From assembly GCA_021775955.1 (NCBI GenBank), contig JAJFGU010000004.1, forward strand, positions 248,001 to 312,000: a stretch of DNA of 64,000 nucleotides, written 5' to 3'. Under the pieces are notes generated by a model. That model searched no databases and had not been told where the DNA came from. It saw nothing but the letters and a program-made list of their open reading frames with translations. A program made the position numbers and the translations under genes. The stretch is from Alphaproteobacteria bacterium. GTDB lineage: Bacteria > Pseudomonadota > Alphaproteobacteria > Micavibrionales > Micavibrionaceae. This document shows, piece after piece, positions 36,877 through 45,028 of the stretch (positions within the stretch are counted from its first letter, which is position 1; every line of letters begins with the position of its first letter).

Positions 36877-36915
36877 TCCTTGTTTTCGTTATAACCGGGT
36901 AGGTCCGCGACCGGT
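36877..36915 (-). promoter_or_regulatory. preQ1-I riboswitch controlling the que operon
   Basis: On the minus strand the RNA is ACCGG (P1), loop UCGCGGACCUAC, CCGGU (P1 partner), then UAUAACGAAAACAAGGA. This closely parallels the Thermoanaerobacter preQ1-I aptamer (loop UCGCAGUAACC, tail AACAAAACAAGGG). Loop CCU can pair with AGG of the tail to form the H-type pseudoknot. The tail's AAGGA is also the queC ribosome-binding site, so preQ1 binding should block translation of the operon. Confidence 0.87.
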
Positions 36916-36937
36916 GTCGTGCGCCGTATTTAACACC

Positions 36938-36943
36938 ATTATA
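36938..36943 (-). promoter_or_regulatory. -10 box of the que operon promoter
   Basis: A consensus TATAAT on the minus strand lies about 23 nt upstream of the riboswitch. No convincing -35 hexamer is seen at 16-18 nt. Confidence 0.5.
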
Positions 36944-36985
36944 AGAAAAAGAAAAGACTTATAGCTATAGAGCAGGAGTGATATT

Positions 36986-37006
36986 ATGAAGGCCACGAGT
37001 ACATAA
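36986..37006 (+). CDS. six-codon upstream ORF preceding the cyclase gene
   Basis: ATG at 36986 follows AGGAG at 7 nt and encodes MKATST before a TAA, 5 nt upstream of the cyclase ATG. The strong ribosome site belongs to this mini-frame rather than to the cyclase, suggesting re-initiation or coupled translation. Confidence 0.45.
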   Translation: MKATST

Positions 37007-37011
37007 AAACC

Positions 37012-38163
37012 ATGCCTGAACGTAACAATATTATAAATACCCTCTATCTTTGCGGCTTGTTGCTGGTCAACATAGCGCCGCTGGCGGTTGTGCAGTTCAC
37101 GCCCGTATCCTGGCATGACGTCTATTATTTTTACTGGGCGGAATGCGCGATGTTTGGCGTTCTCATCTTTTTTGCCTATGCCAAGCATCTTTTTGTTTTC
37201 TTCTTTTTGCTAACCTTTGTTGCCCTGATCGTCAGTCTGCTCGAAGAGCATCTTTGGGGCGACATGCGCATACCCGCCACCTTCTGGTGCCTGTATTCGC
37301 TCTATTGGCTGGCTTATTTTGAGCTTAAAAACACACGTGTTGGCACACGCATTCACCGCCTGCACCCGATCCAGCAATTCTTTATTTATCTCTGTGCCCT
37401 GACCATTGGCATTGCATCCTGCTTTGCTCTGACAGCCACAATCTTCAATGGATGGTCCCTGGTGCCGGAAATTCCAGCCCATGCTTATCATGTCTTCCTG
37501 ATGATGGCGGTGGCGGTGCCGACGTTAACCATCGGCATGCTGAAAATCATCCATATGATCGGCGCGCGCCATTTCCTGCATTTTCTGTTCGGCACCTATC
37601 ACCGACCGGTCGAAAAAAGCCGCGTTGTTTTGTTCATGGATATGGTCGACTCATCCAAAATTGCTGAAAAGCTCGAGCCCAAAGAAAGCATGCTTTTGAT
37701 CTCGCGTTTTATTTTTGATGCCAGCGCGATGATCCGCAAACATGGCGGCGATATTTTGAATTACACCGGCGACGGGCTGGTTGTTGTCTGGCCGCTATCC
37801 AAGGCTGACAGGGCATTAGGGGCCGTATTTGCCATGCGGAGGCGTTTCGAAAAAATCCGTCCGCTCTACCAAAAAGAATTCGGCATCAAGCCCTATTTCC
37901 GCATGGGACTGCATGCGGGCAAGGTCGTGATCGCCCAGATCGGCGAGGAAAAATTATTCATTGGCCTTTATGGTGACACAGTGAATACGTCGTCACGGCT
38001 TGAGGAAATGAACAAGAAACTCGACACCAATGTTCTGATCTCCGGCACGGTCAAACAATGGCTGAGCAAAAAATGGATTGACCGGCTCGAGCCTATGGGA
38101 TCAAAAAGCATCCGTGGCCGCGAAGGCAAGATAGATGTTTACACCCTGCGCATCACGGATTAA
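37012..38163 (+). CDS. membrane-anchored class III adenylate/guanylate cyclase
   Basis: The N-terminal half of this 383-residue protein has about six hydrophobic helices ('TLYLCGLLLVNIAPLAVVQF', 'HLFVFFFLLTFVALIVSLL', 'FFIYLCALTIGIASCFALT', 'HVFLMMAVAVPTLTIGML'). The catalytic domain (about 200-383) shows the first metal Asp in 'VVLFMDMVDSSKIAEKL', 'GGDILNYTGDGLVVVW' with the second metal Asp, and 'GLHAGKVVIAQIG' with 'GDTVNTSSRLEEM'. It probably makes cAMP in response to a membrane signal. It has no ribosome site of its own apart from the preceding mini-frame. Confidence 0.9.
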   Translation: MPERNNIINTLYLCGLLLVNIAPLAVVQFTPVSWHDVYYFYWAECAMFGVLIFFAYAKHLFVFFFLLTFVALIVSLLEEHLWGDMRIPATFWCLYSLYWLAYFELKNTRVGTRIHRLHPIQQFFIYLCALTIGIASCFALTATIFNGWSLVPEIPAHAYHVFLMMAVAVPTLTIGMLKIIHMIGARHFLHFLFGTYHRPVEKSRVVLFMDMVDSSKIAEKLEPKESMLLISRFIFDASAMIRKHGGDILNYTGDGLVVVWPLSKADRALGAVFAMRRRFEKIRPLYQKEFGIKPYFRMGLHAGKVVIAQIGEEKLFIGLYGDTVNTSSRLEEMNKKLDTNVLISGTVKQWLSKKWIDRLEPMGSKSIRGREGKIDVYTLRITD

Positions 38164-38172
38164 ATAACCGCT

Positions 38173-39030
38173 ATGGCCAAAGATTTCATCCGCAAGGGAA
38201 TTATCGAACCTGAAGAACTCCACGCCCTTATCGGTGAGGTCAAAATCATCGACAGCACATTCGTCATGCCCGGCTCTGCCGAAAACCCGCAGGAAAACTG
38301 GCAGCAAAATCGCATTGGCAACGCCATCTTCTTCGATATTGATGGAATCGCCGATCACACCACCGATTTGCCACATATGCTTCCCACCCCGCAAGAATTC
38401 GAAAGCGCCGTCTCCGCGCTCGGAATCAGCAATGATGATTTGATCGTTGTTTACGGCCAATCGGGCATAGTGATGGGCCCGGCGCGAGTATGGTGGACCT
38501 TCCGCACTTTCGGTCATGACAATATATGTGTGCTCAATGGCGGCCTGCCGACGTGGAGCGCTGCTGGGTATGAGCTCAATACCGCCGCACCCGAAACGCC
38601 TGACTCCGGAACCTTCAAAGCCAGTTTCCGGCCCGAATTAGTGCGCCATATCGATGATGTCAAAAAGGCCACCGAAGACCAAAGCGCGCAAATCTTTGAC
38701 GCCCGTCCGGGGCCGCGCTTTCACGGCCAGGTGCCCGAGCCACGCGAATCCTTACGCTCCGGCCATATGAAAGGCGCGCAAAGCATTCCCTGCGGCGATC
38801 TGGTCGATGCCGGGACCGGCAAGCTCAAATCCGCCGAAGACCTGCAGGCGATTCTTGACGGCGCAGGCTACCAACAAGACCAAAACACCATTACCACCTG
38901 CGGCAGCGGCGTTACCGCCTGCATGATTGCCCTCGCCCTGTTCCATCAGGGGAATCGAGGCGCCGCAGTTTATGATGGATCATGGAGCGAATGGGGAATG
39001 GAGAGCCCCGACACTGAAGTAGTTATATAG
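38173..39030 (+). CDS. sseA: sulfurtransferase (3-mercaptopyruvate sulfurtransferase type)
   Basis: This 285-residue protein has two rhodanese domains. The N-terminal inactive one includes 'DLIVVYGQSGIVMGPARVWW'. The C-terminal one holds the active-site loop 'TTCGSGVTACMIALAL', where Cys begins CGSGVT, the SseA-type loop. 'IFDARPGPRFHGQVPEPRES' and 'SGHMKGAQSIPCGDLV' are also typical. It begins 9 bp after the cyclase gene, so co-transcription is likely without obvious functional linkage. Confidence 0.92.
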   Translation: MAKDFIRKGIIEPEELHALIGEVKIIDSTFVMPGSAENPQENWQQNRIGNAIFFDIDGIADHTTDLPHMLPTPQEFESAVSALGISNDDLIVVYGQSGIVMGPARVWWTFRTFGHDNICVLNGGLPTWSAAGYELNTAAPETPDSGTFKASFRPELVRHIDDVKKATEDQSAQIFDARPGPRFHGQVPEPRESLRSGHMKGAQSIPCGDLVDAGTGKLKSAEDLQAILDGAGYQQDQNTITTCGSGVTACMIALALFHQGNRGAAVYDGSWSEWGMESPDTEVVI

Positions 39031-39224
39031 TAAAAACAAAGAAACAAAAGTAATTATATTTAAATAGTAGTCATTATATATTGAATAGAAGTAATCTGTT
39101 AAAATCTATGTAAATAAAAACAAACTATATATATTTTTTTACTTAGAGACTCCTTCAAAAAGCCTAAAAATACTGACTTTGTTCCGGTTTTGATAAAATT
39201 TTACAAAAATTGTTCGCTTTTTTC
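39031..39224. other. AT-rich gene-free stretch
   Basis: This stretch downstream of the sulfurtransferase is strongly AT-rich (runs such as ATATATATTTTTTTAC) and has no frame with a ribosome site. It may act as an upstream element for the sRNA promoter at 39225. The AT-rich gap 39323-39606 between the two sRNA genes is similar, and also empty of recognisable genes. Confidence 0.5.
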
Positions 39225-39322
39225 TTGCAATCGTTCCGGATGTGACGTATAAACATAATTACACACCCTCTATTACCGCCGTTTGTCCGGAGCACCCCAT
39301 AAAGGTCTCCGGACCTTTTTTT
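39225..39322 (+). ncRNA. small RNA gene A with own promoter and intrinsic terminator (twin copy 1)
   Basis: The promoter is TTGCAA (39225-39230), 17 nt, TATAAA (39248-39253), predicting a start near 39260. The ~60-nt transcript ends in a perfect intrinsic terminator AAAGGTC TCCG GACCTTT plus T-run (39301-39322). A second hairpin GTCCGGAG (39284-39291) with CTCCGGAC (39307-39314) is mutually exclusive with the terminator stem. The whole unit, promoter included, is repeated about 382 bp downstream. Confidence 0.72.
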
Positions 39323-39606
39323 GTGCAAATGAAACTACAGGGGATTAGGTAGTGTTCAGGATGACGAATCTGTATTAATCTCCGTGTGCTCCGTGTTTCA
39401 AAAACAAAGTAAAAAACAAGAATACAAATAAAAGAATTAAAGCATAAAATAAAAAATTCCCTATATATACTTAAATAATTATTAAAAATCCCTTAACTAT
39501 AAGACCTCATGTACTGTTTTATTACTTAACCATACTTCATATATTAACGATTATTACAGATAGCACCGCTTTTGGCATATTTTTTTAAAAAAGAGTCGTT
39601 TTTTTC

Positions 39607-39702
39607 TTGCACTCATTCCGGATATGGCATATAAAAGAGTCTACACACCCTCTATTACCGCCGTTTGTCCGGAGCACCCCAAAGGTCTCCGGACCTTTTT
39701 TT
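39607..39702 (+). ncRNA. small RNA gene B with own promoter and intrinsic terminator (twin copy 2)
   Basis: The promoter is TTGCAC (39607-39612), 17 nt, TATAAA (39630-39635). The predicted transcript from about 39642 contains the same stretch as copy A (ACACACCCTCTATTACCG onward). It differs from A by loss of two bases (AT) in the loop after CACCCC and ends with the same terminator. Both alternative hairpins are preserved. No coding frame is likely. Confidence 0.72.
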
Positions 39703-39923
39703 GCCCAAAGCTAAGCAAAACACCTAAAAGTAGAAACACCACGAATCCGCCCCGGCCCTTTAAACATTGCCATCCCGTTAACCGTCATTCTCCGAATTTT
39801 CGCCCACGAAAATTCTAGGGGAATCCATTTGCCTATGTCTGGATCGCCCTAGAATCCGTTACACGAATTCAGGCGATGACGCTTCGAGGCGATTTCAACC
39901 CCAACCCCCGAAAGGAAACCCAA

Positions 39924-40274
39924 ATGACCGACAAAAAGAAAACCACCAAAGCAGAGCTGCGCAAGAATATCCCGGCCACGCTCAAAATGCTGGAACTCGC
40001 CATTGACGATGCGATGAAAAACCCCGTTGATACGCTCGACACCGATGTCTATCTCAGACGCCAGGCCAGGATGCTTGATACCGTCTCGCGCATTCTGCTT
40101 GCCCAGAGCATGGAAGATCCGGCCAAAGCCTCGGCCGTGATGGTAAACGCCGCGCTGGATGCCTCGCGGCTATGCGGAAAAACGATTTCCCGCCTCCACG
40201 ACATACACATACGCCAACAAATGTACGACGAGGAATATGGCCACAGAAGCAAAAACCCCTGCACAACAGACTAA
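39924..40274 (+). CDS. hypothetical helical protein
   Basis: This 116-residue soluble helical protein starts 'MTDKKKTTKAELRKNIPATL' after AAAGGAAA. It contains 'MLELAIDDAMKNPVDTLDTD' and 'MLDTVSRILLAQSMED'. Shape and the next gene's composition recall small phage-related or terminase-small-like proteins, but I recognise no family. It is the first of two closely spaced genes. Confidence 0.6.
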   Translation: MTDKKKTTKAELRKNIPATLKMLELAIDDAMKNPVDTLDTDVYLRRQARMLDTVSRILLAQSMEDPAKASAVMVNAALDASRLCGKTISRLHDIHIRQQMYDEEYGHRSKNPCTTD

Positions 40275-40286
40275 AGGATATTGATT

Positions 40287-40505
40287 ATGGCTGAAATAAC
40301 AAGAGGTTGGCCGCCAAAACGACGCAAAGACCAGGCAAAAAACATAAGAAAATCAAAGGCTTGGGAAAGCTCCACCGGCCCAAAAACGGCCGAAGGAAAG
40401 CGAATCTGCGCGCAAAACGCCCTCAAGCACGGGCTGTTCACCGAGCAGGGCCAATCCCTCCTCCGCAGCCTGAAGGCGTATGAGGAAATTTTGAATAGGC
40501 TTTAA
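40287..40505 (+). CDS. small protein with STGPKTAEGK...NALKHG motif
   Basis: This 72-residue basic protein starts 'MAEITRGWPPKRRKDQAKNI' after AAGGA. The segment 'SSTGPKTAEGKRICAQNALK' plus 'HGLFTEQGQ' is a motif seen in many short proteins of proteobacterial accessory regions and phages, of unknown role. It lies 12 bp downstream of the preceding gene and is probably co-expressed. Confidence 0.65.
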   Translation: MAEITRGWPPKRRKDQAKNIRKSKAWESSTGPKTAEGKRICAQNALKHGLFTEQGQSLLRSLKAYEEILNRL

Positions 40506-40574
40506 ATTGTCTTGACATATTACACACTTATGGACGAGACTGCGCCCCTGAACACGCAAGGAAAACAGAGTATT

Positions 40575-41414
40575 ATGAGCGCAAAGCCAAGACAGAATCC
40601 TGATAATTGGGACGAAAAAGGACAGCTAAATGTTGAACAGGCTTTTTCTCTAGCTTTACGCCTTGTTTATAACTGTGCTTCAAAGCTAAATGCAGACGGA
40701 AACCTAAACAAGAATAACGCGCACGAGTTCGCGCAAGCCCTGTCGTCCTGTTTTTCACTAAAAAGTGGCATTGTCCTTGAAAGTAAATCCGTAGCTTCAA
40801 TTGCCACAGATTCATTAGCCCGTCCTATTTCATTTCCTGTACTTGAGGAGCATCAATATACTTCCTTCGGGGCTTTTGTCTTTGCAAATAAAACAGAGCA
40901 CCAGATTGCGCTATATAAAGAACTTCTCCCGTTTATTAATAAAATGAAAAAAGCTAGCGAGCAATTCTTTAGATCGTCAGTTTTTACTTTAGGCATAGCC
41001 AAAAATATTTCTAGCCAAGCTTCTCTTAAGGAACAGGAACAAAAGATATTCAGCGCACTTTCCAATCTTTTTCGTAAGGAAAGCGGTATAAGCACCATAA
41101 GTATATGCTTCCCCGAGGACGAGCTATTTCAGAACGCAAAAGACAATTCCGAAGTCATTCTGACCAGTCTCATGGCAACATCTGCCAACCACCTCGTCAA
41201 AGAAATCAGGGATGCTGTACAAGGCCTAAAACCCGGCGGGTTAACGGAACTGGGTTCCAGAATTGACGAACTTACAGAGCTACATCCATACATAATACAG
41301 CCCACCGCATCTTCTGAGAAGAAACTATACTGGGAAGAATTAAAAGCGACAGCAGAACTGCAGAGAGCAAAAGAAGAATTTCTACATCATCTTGGGCATC
41401 CTCCCCCATCCTAA
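40575..41414 (+). CDS. hypothetical protein
   Basis: This 279-residue AT-rich soluble protein starts 'MSAKPRQNPDNWDEKGQLNV', with AAGGAAA about 12 nt upstream. In-frame ATG 40530 and TTG 40512 lack sites. It is mostly helical ('QIALYKELLPFINKMKKASE', 'ELKATAELQRAKEEFLHHLG'). No known domain, signal peptide or membrane segment is recognised. A TTGACA at 40512-40517 may belong to its promoter, but no good -10 is present. Confidence 0.6.
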   Translation: MSAKPRQNPDNWDEKGQLNVEQAFSLALRLVYNCASKLNADGNLNKNNAHEFAQALSSCFSLKSGIVLESKSVASIATDSLARPISFPVLEEHQYTSFGAFVFANKTEHQIALYKELLPFINKMKKASEQFFRSSVFTLGIAKNISSQASLKEQEQKIFSALSNLFRKESGISTISICFPEDELFQNAKDNSEVILTSLMATSANHLVKEIRDAVQGLKPGGLTELGSRIDELTELHPYIIQPTASSEKKLYWEELKATAELQRAKEEFLHHLGHPPPS

Positions 41415-41543
41415 ATAATCATTCAAAAAGAAATGAGCCGAAAATCGTGTGTTTCGAGAACCGGCGCGGAACGTAGTCTTCCTACGTGAGCACTGGAAGC
41501 GCAGAAGCATACGATTTGCAGGCCATTTATCGCAGAATGAAGG

Positions 41544-41620
<77 letters not shown>

Positions 41621-41669
41621 GTTAGATAATCTTAACGCAACCCTTAATGCACCATATATAAAGAAAATA

Positions 41670-41978
41670 TCAAGCGCTTTCCTGATCCTCGGGTGGGCGG
41701 TATCTGAAATTATCGCCGTAATTGCGCGGTTTGACCTTGCGGCCCTGCGCCGCCATGACGGTATAATCCCAGCCCTTTTTCTCGGCAAAGGCGATCGCCC
41801 CGTCCGCATCGTCGAATTTGAGCTTTACCTGGTTGAGCGTATCACCCGACTCGGTCCAGCCCATGAGGTTTTCCGGCCTGCGCGCAGTGGTGGTCTCATA
41901 CTCAAGCAACCAGCCTCCCGTTTTGGCGCGTCCCGATTGCATCGCTGTTTTACCCGGTTTGTAAATTTTAACGTCCAT
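41670..41978 (-). CDS. NDUFS4-type complex I accessory subunit
   Basis: This 102-residue protein starts 'MDVKIYKPGKTAMQSGRAKT' after AAGGGGG. It contains 'WLLEYETTTARRPENLMGWT', 'LNQVKLKFDDADGAIAFAEK' and 'YTVMAAQGRKVKPRNYGDNF', the conserved core of the 18-kDa/NDUFS4 accessory subunit of respiratory complex I. The family occurs in alphaproteobacteria and mitochondria. Confidence 0.92.
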   Translation of the reverse strand: MDVKIYKPGKTAMQSGRAKTGGWLLEYETTTARRPENLMGWTESGDTLNQVKLKFDDADGAIAFAEKKGWDYTVMAAQGRKVKPRNYGDNFRYRPPEDQESA

Positions 41979-42058
41979 GATCGGCCCCCTTGTTAACCCG
42001 GCTATATTACCTGAAAAACCGCAGCACAACACCCCTTAAATAACGCAGCAAATACTCG

Positions 42059-42092
42059 CTTCGCACATGCAGCAATTTGTGCAGTTGCGAAG
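42059..42092. repeat. hairpin between NDUFS4-like and kamA genes
   Basis: CTTCGCA (42059-42065) pairs with TGCGAAG (42086-42092), with an inner GCACA/TGTGC pair; imperfect outer arms GCAGCAAAT/ATTTGTTGC extend it. It could be a terminator-like or regulatory structure for the divergent genes. Confidence 0.4.
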
Positions 42093-42143
42093 AGAATTAC
42101 TTTGCGATTTGTTGCAGTGAACAACAAAAACCCGAGTAAAAGT

Positions 42144-42171
42144 TTGACATTTACCTACAATAAAACATAAT
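42144..42171 (+). promoter_or_regulatory. sigma70-type promoter for kamA
   Basis: TTGACA (42144-42149), 16 nt, CATAAT (42166-42171), about 65 nt upstream of the kamA ATG. Confidence 0.6.
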
Positions 42172-42237
42172 CATAACCGTTGTGGGGGCGCGTAACTTTT
42201 TTTACTGAATAGAAAAACAGTACAGGGATTCACGGCA

Positions 42238-43836
42238 ATGCCGATAGGCGACAATTCACGCATAAGAACAGACGAGCGCGTACCCAAATCGGACATGAAA
42301 CCGGTGCGGCCTTTGCGCGGACGTTTTACGCATAGCCGCGTATCCGAATTGCTCACCGCCATTCACGGCGAAGAAGAATACGAAAAGATGAAAGACTCGG
42401 GTGTCGACAAACGCATGATGTTCGGCACCAACCCGCATTACCAGGCACTGGCGATGGGCGAGGAACTGCTGGATGCCGAAGGCAATGTCATGGTACCGAA
42501 AATGCCGGCCAGCAAAGCCATCGGCGCGCTGATCCTGCCACGGCTTGAAGAAACCTTTTCGCTCGAAGGTGCCAAGGACCCGTCCAATCAAATGAATTAT
42601 ACGCCGAGCGACGATCAGGTCTTTGGCAAGATACTGCACAAATATGATGAAATTGTTTTGGCCTATGCCTCACCAGTCTGCTCGGCCCATTGCCGTTATT
42701 GCTACCGTCTTGATCTGTTTAACAAGGACACCGGCAAGATGGGCTGCCGCCCGGAAGAGCTGCGCGATTATGTGGTTTCTTACAACGAATCCCTCGAGAG
42801 AAACGGCGGTGTTGATCCCGAAACCGGCGATACACGCTTCCCGATCAGCGAGGTGTTACTCTCTGGCGGCGACCCGATGGTTTTAACCAATGCCATGCTC
42901 TATCGTTTTCTTGCTGCGGCCGGTCAGGCCGGTGTTAGCATCCTGCGCATCGGCTCGAAGGAATGGGCGTTCCGGCCCGAGCGCTTTGACGAAAAATTCG
43001 CGGAAACGCTCCAGATTATCCACGAGCAATACCCGCATATGCATATCAATTTTGTTGCGCATCTTTCGCACCCGGATGAATTTTTGGTCCGCGATGAAAA
43101 TGGCGATTACATCAAAAACAAAGGCGGCCCCGGTTATCAATGGATGGATTTGAACCGCGATGCTGTGCAAAGAATGCTGCGCCTTGGTTTTGTTTCGATC
43201 GAAAACCAGACGCCGATTATTTCCAAGGTCAATGACGATGCACGTGCATTGCATATCCTGCATGAAGAAATTCGTCGCCTGGGCATCAAGCCTAAATATC
43301 TGTTCCAGGGCCGCGACATCGAAGGCCACAAGGCGTTCTCTGTGCCGGTTGAAACCAGCTGGAAAATTCACAACGAAGCGATGAAAGGCCTGTCCGATAC
43401 CTGCCGCTCACGTTTTGCCATGTCGACCGAATGGGGCAAAATGGAAGTGGTCAGTATTCTCGACCCGATGACCCTGCCCGCAGATCGCAGCGCCCTGCCC
43501 GGCCGTTTGCATCACGTGCTGGATGAACTGTTGACCGATGGGCTGATCGTATTTAAATCGCACCGCTCGCCGCATGAAGCGGAAAGCCAGGGCGATCTGA
43601 TCATTGCCAAAAGAAACCCCGAAGCACTTTGGATTTCCGGCTATGAAGACCGCATTATTTACGACAGCCGCGAAAGCAAGGACAGCAAATATGACGGCCT
43701 TGTTGAAATGCTTTTGATGGCCATGAGCTCGAACGTGTTTGAAAAATTCATGGTTGGCCGCGATGGCGAACATATCGGCCTCGGCGCAGCCAATGATCCT
43801 AAGCAAGAAAAACGCAAAGAAAAAGCCAGCGCTTAA
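42238..43836 (+). CDS. kamA: lysine 2,3-aminomutase family radical SAM protein
   Basis: The 532-residue protein has the radical SAM motif CSAHCRYC (Cys 148, 152, 155) followed by 'SEVLLSGGDPMVLTN', and KamA-type segments 'HMHINFVAHLSHPDEFLV', 'ENQTPIISKVNDDARALHIL' and 'IKPKYLFQGRDIEGHKAF'. Known members convert L-lysine to beta-lysine using PLP and a 4Fe-4S cluster. It is longer than typical KamA and much longer than EpmB. No beta-lysine degradation genes are nearby. It might supply beta-lysine to EpmA or serve in osmolyte synthesis; both are inference. Confidence 0.88.
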   Translation: MPIGDNSRIRTDERVPKSDMKPVRPLRGRFTHSRVSELLTAIHGEEEYEKMKDSGVDKRMMFGTNPHYQALAMGEELLDAEGNVMVPKMPASKAIGALILPRLEETFSLEGAKDPSNQMNYTPSDDQVFGKILHKYDEIVLAYASPVCSAHCRYCYRLDLFNKDTGKMGCRPEELRDYVVSYNESLERNGGVDPETGDTRFPISEVLLSGGDPMVLTNAMLYRFLAAAGQAGVSILRIGSKEWAFRPERFDEKFAETLQIIHEQYPHMHINFVAHLSHPDEFLVRDENGDYIKNKGGPGYQWMDLNRDAVQRMLRLGFVSIENQTPIISKVNDDARALHILHEEIRRLGIKPKYLFQGRDIEGHKAFSVPVETSWKIHNEAMKGLSDTCRSRFAMSTEWGKMEVVSILDPMTLPADRSALPGRLHHVLDELLTDGLIVFKSHRSPHEAESQGDLIIAKRNPEALWISGYEDRIIYDSRESKDSKYDGLVEMLLMAMSSNVFEKFMVGRDGEHIGLGAANDPKQEKRKEKASA

Positions 43837-43865
43837 TTATTATACATAGCAATTAAAATTTGCCC

Positions 43866-43894
43866 TTGACATTTTCATAAGCTCCATCTAATTT
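43866..43894 (+). promoter_or_regulatory. sigma70-type promoter for the 43933-44280 gene
   Basis: TTGACA (43866-43871), 17 nt, TAATTT (43889-43894), with the predicted start about 30 nt before the ATG. Confidence 0.65.
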
Positions 43895-43932
43895 CTTCTG
43901 GTTTGAGTAAACCAAAAGAAGGGACCAGAGAA

Positions 43933-44280
43933 ATGAACCAACCTACCCCAACAGAAATTCGCCGACCTACTCTACTTGAAAATCAATTTTTTGCTGCTAT
44001 TCATGCCGACATGAAAGCAGGGGAATTTGTTAATACTATAGACCTATCTCAACTAGAACCCGACGTTAAAGAGAGAGGTGCATTAGTTGCCGCACGTATT
44101 GGAAGTTCAGATCTTTTTAACCTGCTTACAGATAATGGTAGTGTAGACCTCGTACGATTAAGTGAAGACGGGCAGACATGTCGTCAACTGGCAGAGCACG
44201 GAAACCGTGAAATGAAAGAAGTACGTGGATACGGTGAAATCCTTAAAAAAATTGATAGTGTTTTAGGGCAGCCGGCCTAG
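43933..44280 (+). CDS. hypothetical protein
   Basis: This 115-residue soluble, AT-rich protein starts 'MNQPTPTEIRRPTLLENQFF' after AAGGGA. It contains 'VAARIGSSDLFNLLTDNGSV' and 'GNREMKEVRGYGEILKKIDS'. No family is recognised. It has its own promoter and ends 6 bp from the convergent NrsF-like gene. Confidence 0.6.
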   Translation: MNQPTPTEIRRPTLLENQFFAAIHADMKAGEFVNTIDLSQLEPDVKERGALVAARIGSSDLFNLLTDNGSVDLVRLSEDGQTCRQLAEHGNREMKEVRGYGEILKKIDSVLGQPA

Positions 44281-44286
44281 TAACCA

Positions 44287-44919
44287 TCACCACCGATACA
44301 CAAACCGTGCAGCGGCACCCAGAAGTGCACCGAACACCACAAACGGTAGAAGGTGATACATCCCGGCATGACCAATCGTATCCATCATGCAGGTAAAACG
44401 TAAGCCCACATAACCAAGCCCGGCCACGCTTAAGACGCTCATCAGTGACATCGTAAGCGGCTTTGTTGTCGCGCCGCGCAGCGTCAAAAACATGATCGCC
44501 GCCGCCGGAAGAAAACCCATCATCATCGCATCGTTAAAACAATGGTCCCAGTGCATATCGGGCATAGAAAATCCATCAACATGGCTGACGATCGCGCACC
44601 AGGCAAAAAAGGTGGCAAGCAGCGTAAACGGAACAGCCACGAGCCATTTCACCCCGCGCATATCCGGCACGCACAGCCACGCCGCCGACAACGCCGCGCT
44701 GATCGACACAGCCGCCATCAAACCGGTATCCATGAGAAAGATGCTGTCTTGAAGCATGGCCGCGAAATCGGGGCGAACACCAAGATAATTCACAATGCCT
44801 GCCACATAAGCCATCGCCACCATCATCCAGGGCAATGCACGCGCCAACGGATGGGCGAGCTTTTTGCGCGGCTTCAGCTCCTCCGTCAAATTATCGATTA
44901 ATGTTTCTGTGGTGTTCAT
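44287..44919 (-). CDS. NrsF-like (DUF1109) anti-sigma factor
   Basis: This 210-residue inner-membrane protein has about six helices ('LPWMMVAMAYVAGIVNYLG', 'LMAAVSISAALSAAWLCV', 'WLVAVPFTLLATFFAWCAIV', 'MGFLPAAAIMFLTLRG', 'SLMSVLSVAGLGYVGLRF', 'LPFVVFGALLGAAARFVY'). The N-terminal 'TETLIDNLTEELKPRKKLAH' is typical of DUF1109/NrsF, the negative regulator of SigF-type ECF sigma factors. Paired Cys (Cys in 'DHCFNDA' and 'RFTCMMDT') may sense oxidative or metal stress as in Caulobacter NrsF. The sigma gene lies upstream on the same strand. Confidence 0.88.
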   Translation of the reverse strand: MNTTETLIDNLTEELKPRKKLAHPLARALPWMMVAMAYVAGIVNYLGVRPDFAAMLQDSIFLMDTGLMAAVSISAALSAAWLCVPDMRGVKWLVAVPFTLLATFFAWCAIVSHVDGFSMPDMHWDHCFNDAMMMGFLPAAAIMFLTLRGATTKPLTMSLMSVLSVAGLGYVGLRFTCMMDTIGHAGMYHLLPFVVFGALLGAAARFVYRW

Positions 44920-44939
44920 AATTAACTATTCCCATTAAC

Positions 44940-45017
44940 GTCATTGCGAGCGACCAACGGGAGCGCGGCAATCCAGCATTCTGGATTGCTTCGTCGGCTT
45001 CGCCTTCTCGCAATGAC
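44940..45017. repeat. dispersed palindromic repeat (GTCATTGCGAGC family), copy 3
   Basis: The unit runs from GTCATTGCGAGCGACCAACG through GCAATCCAGCATTCTGGATTGC to CTTCTCGCAATGAC. It lies between the anti-sigma and sigma genes. Confidence 0.87.
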
Positions 45018-45028
45018 GGGTCTTTTTT

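Noticed and set aside
39624-39818. 64-codon frame starting in sRNA gene B
   Set aside because: It starts in the -10 box and crosses the terminator; not a plausible gene.
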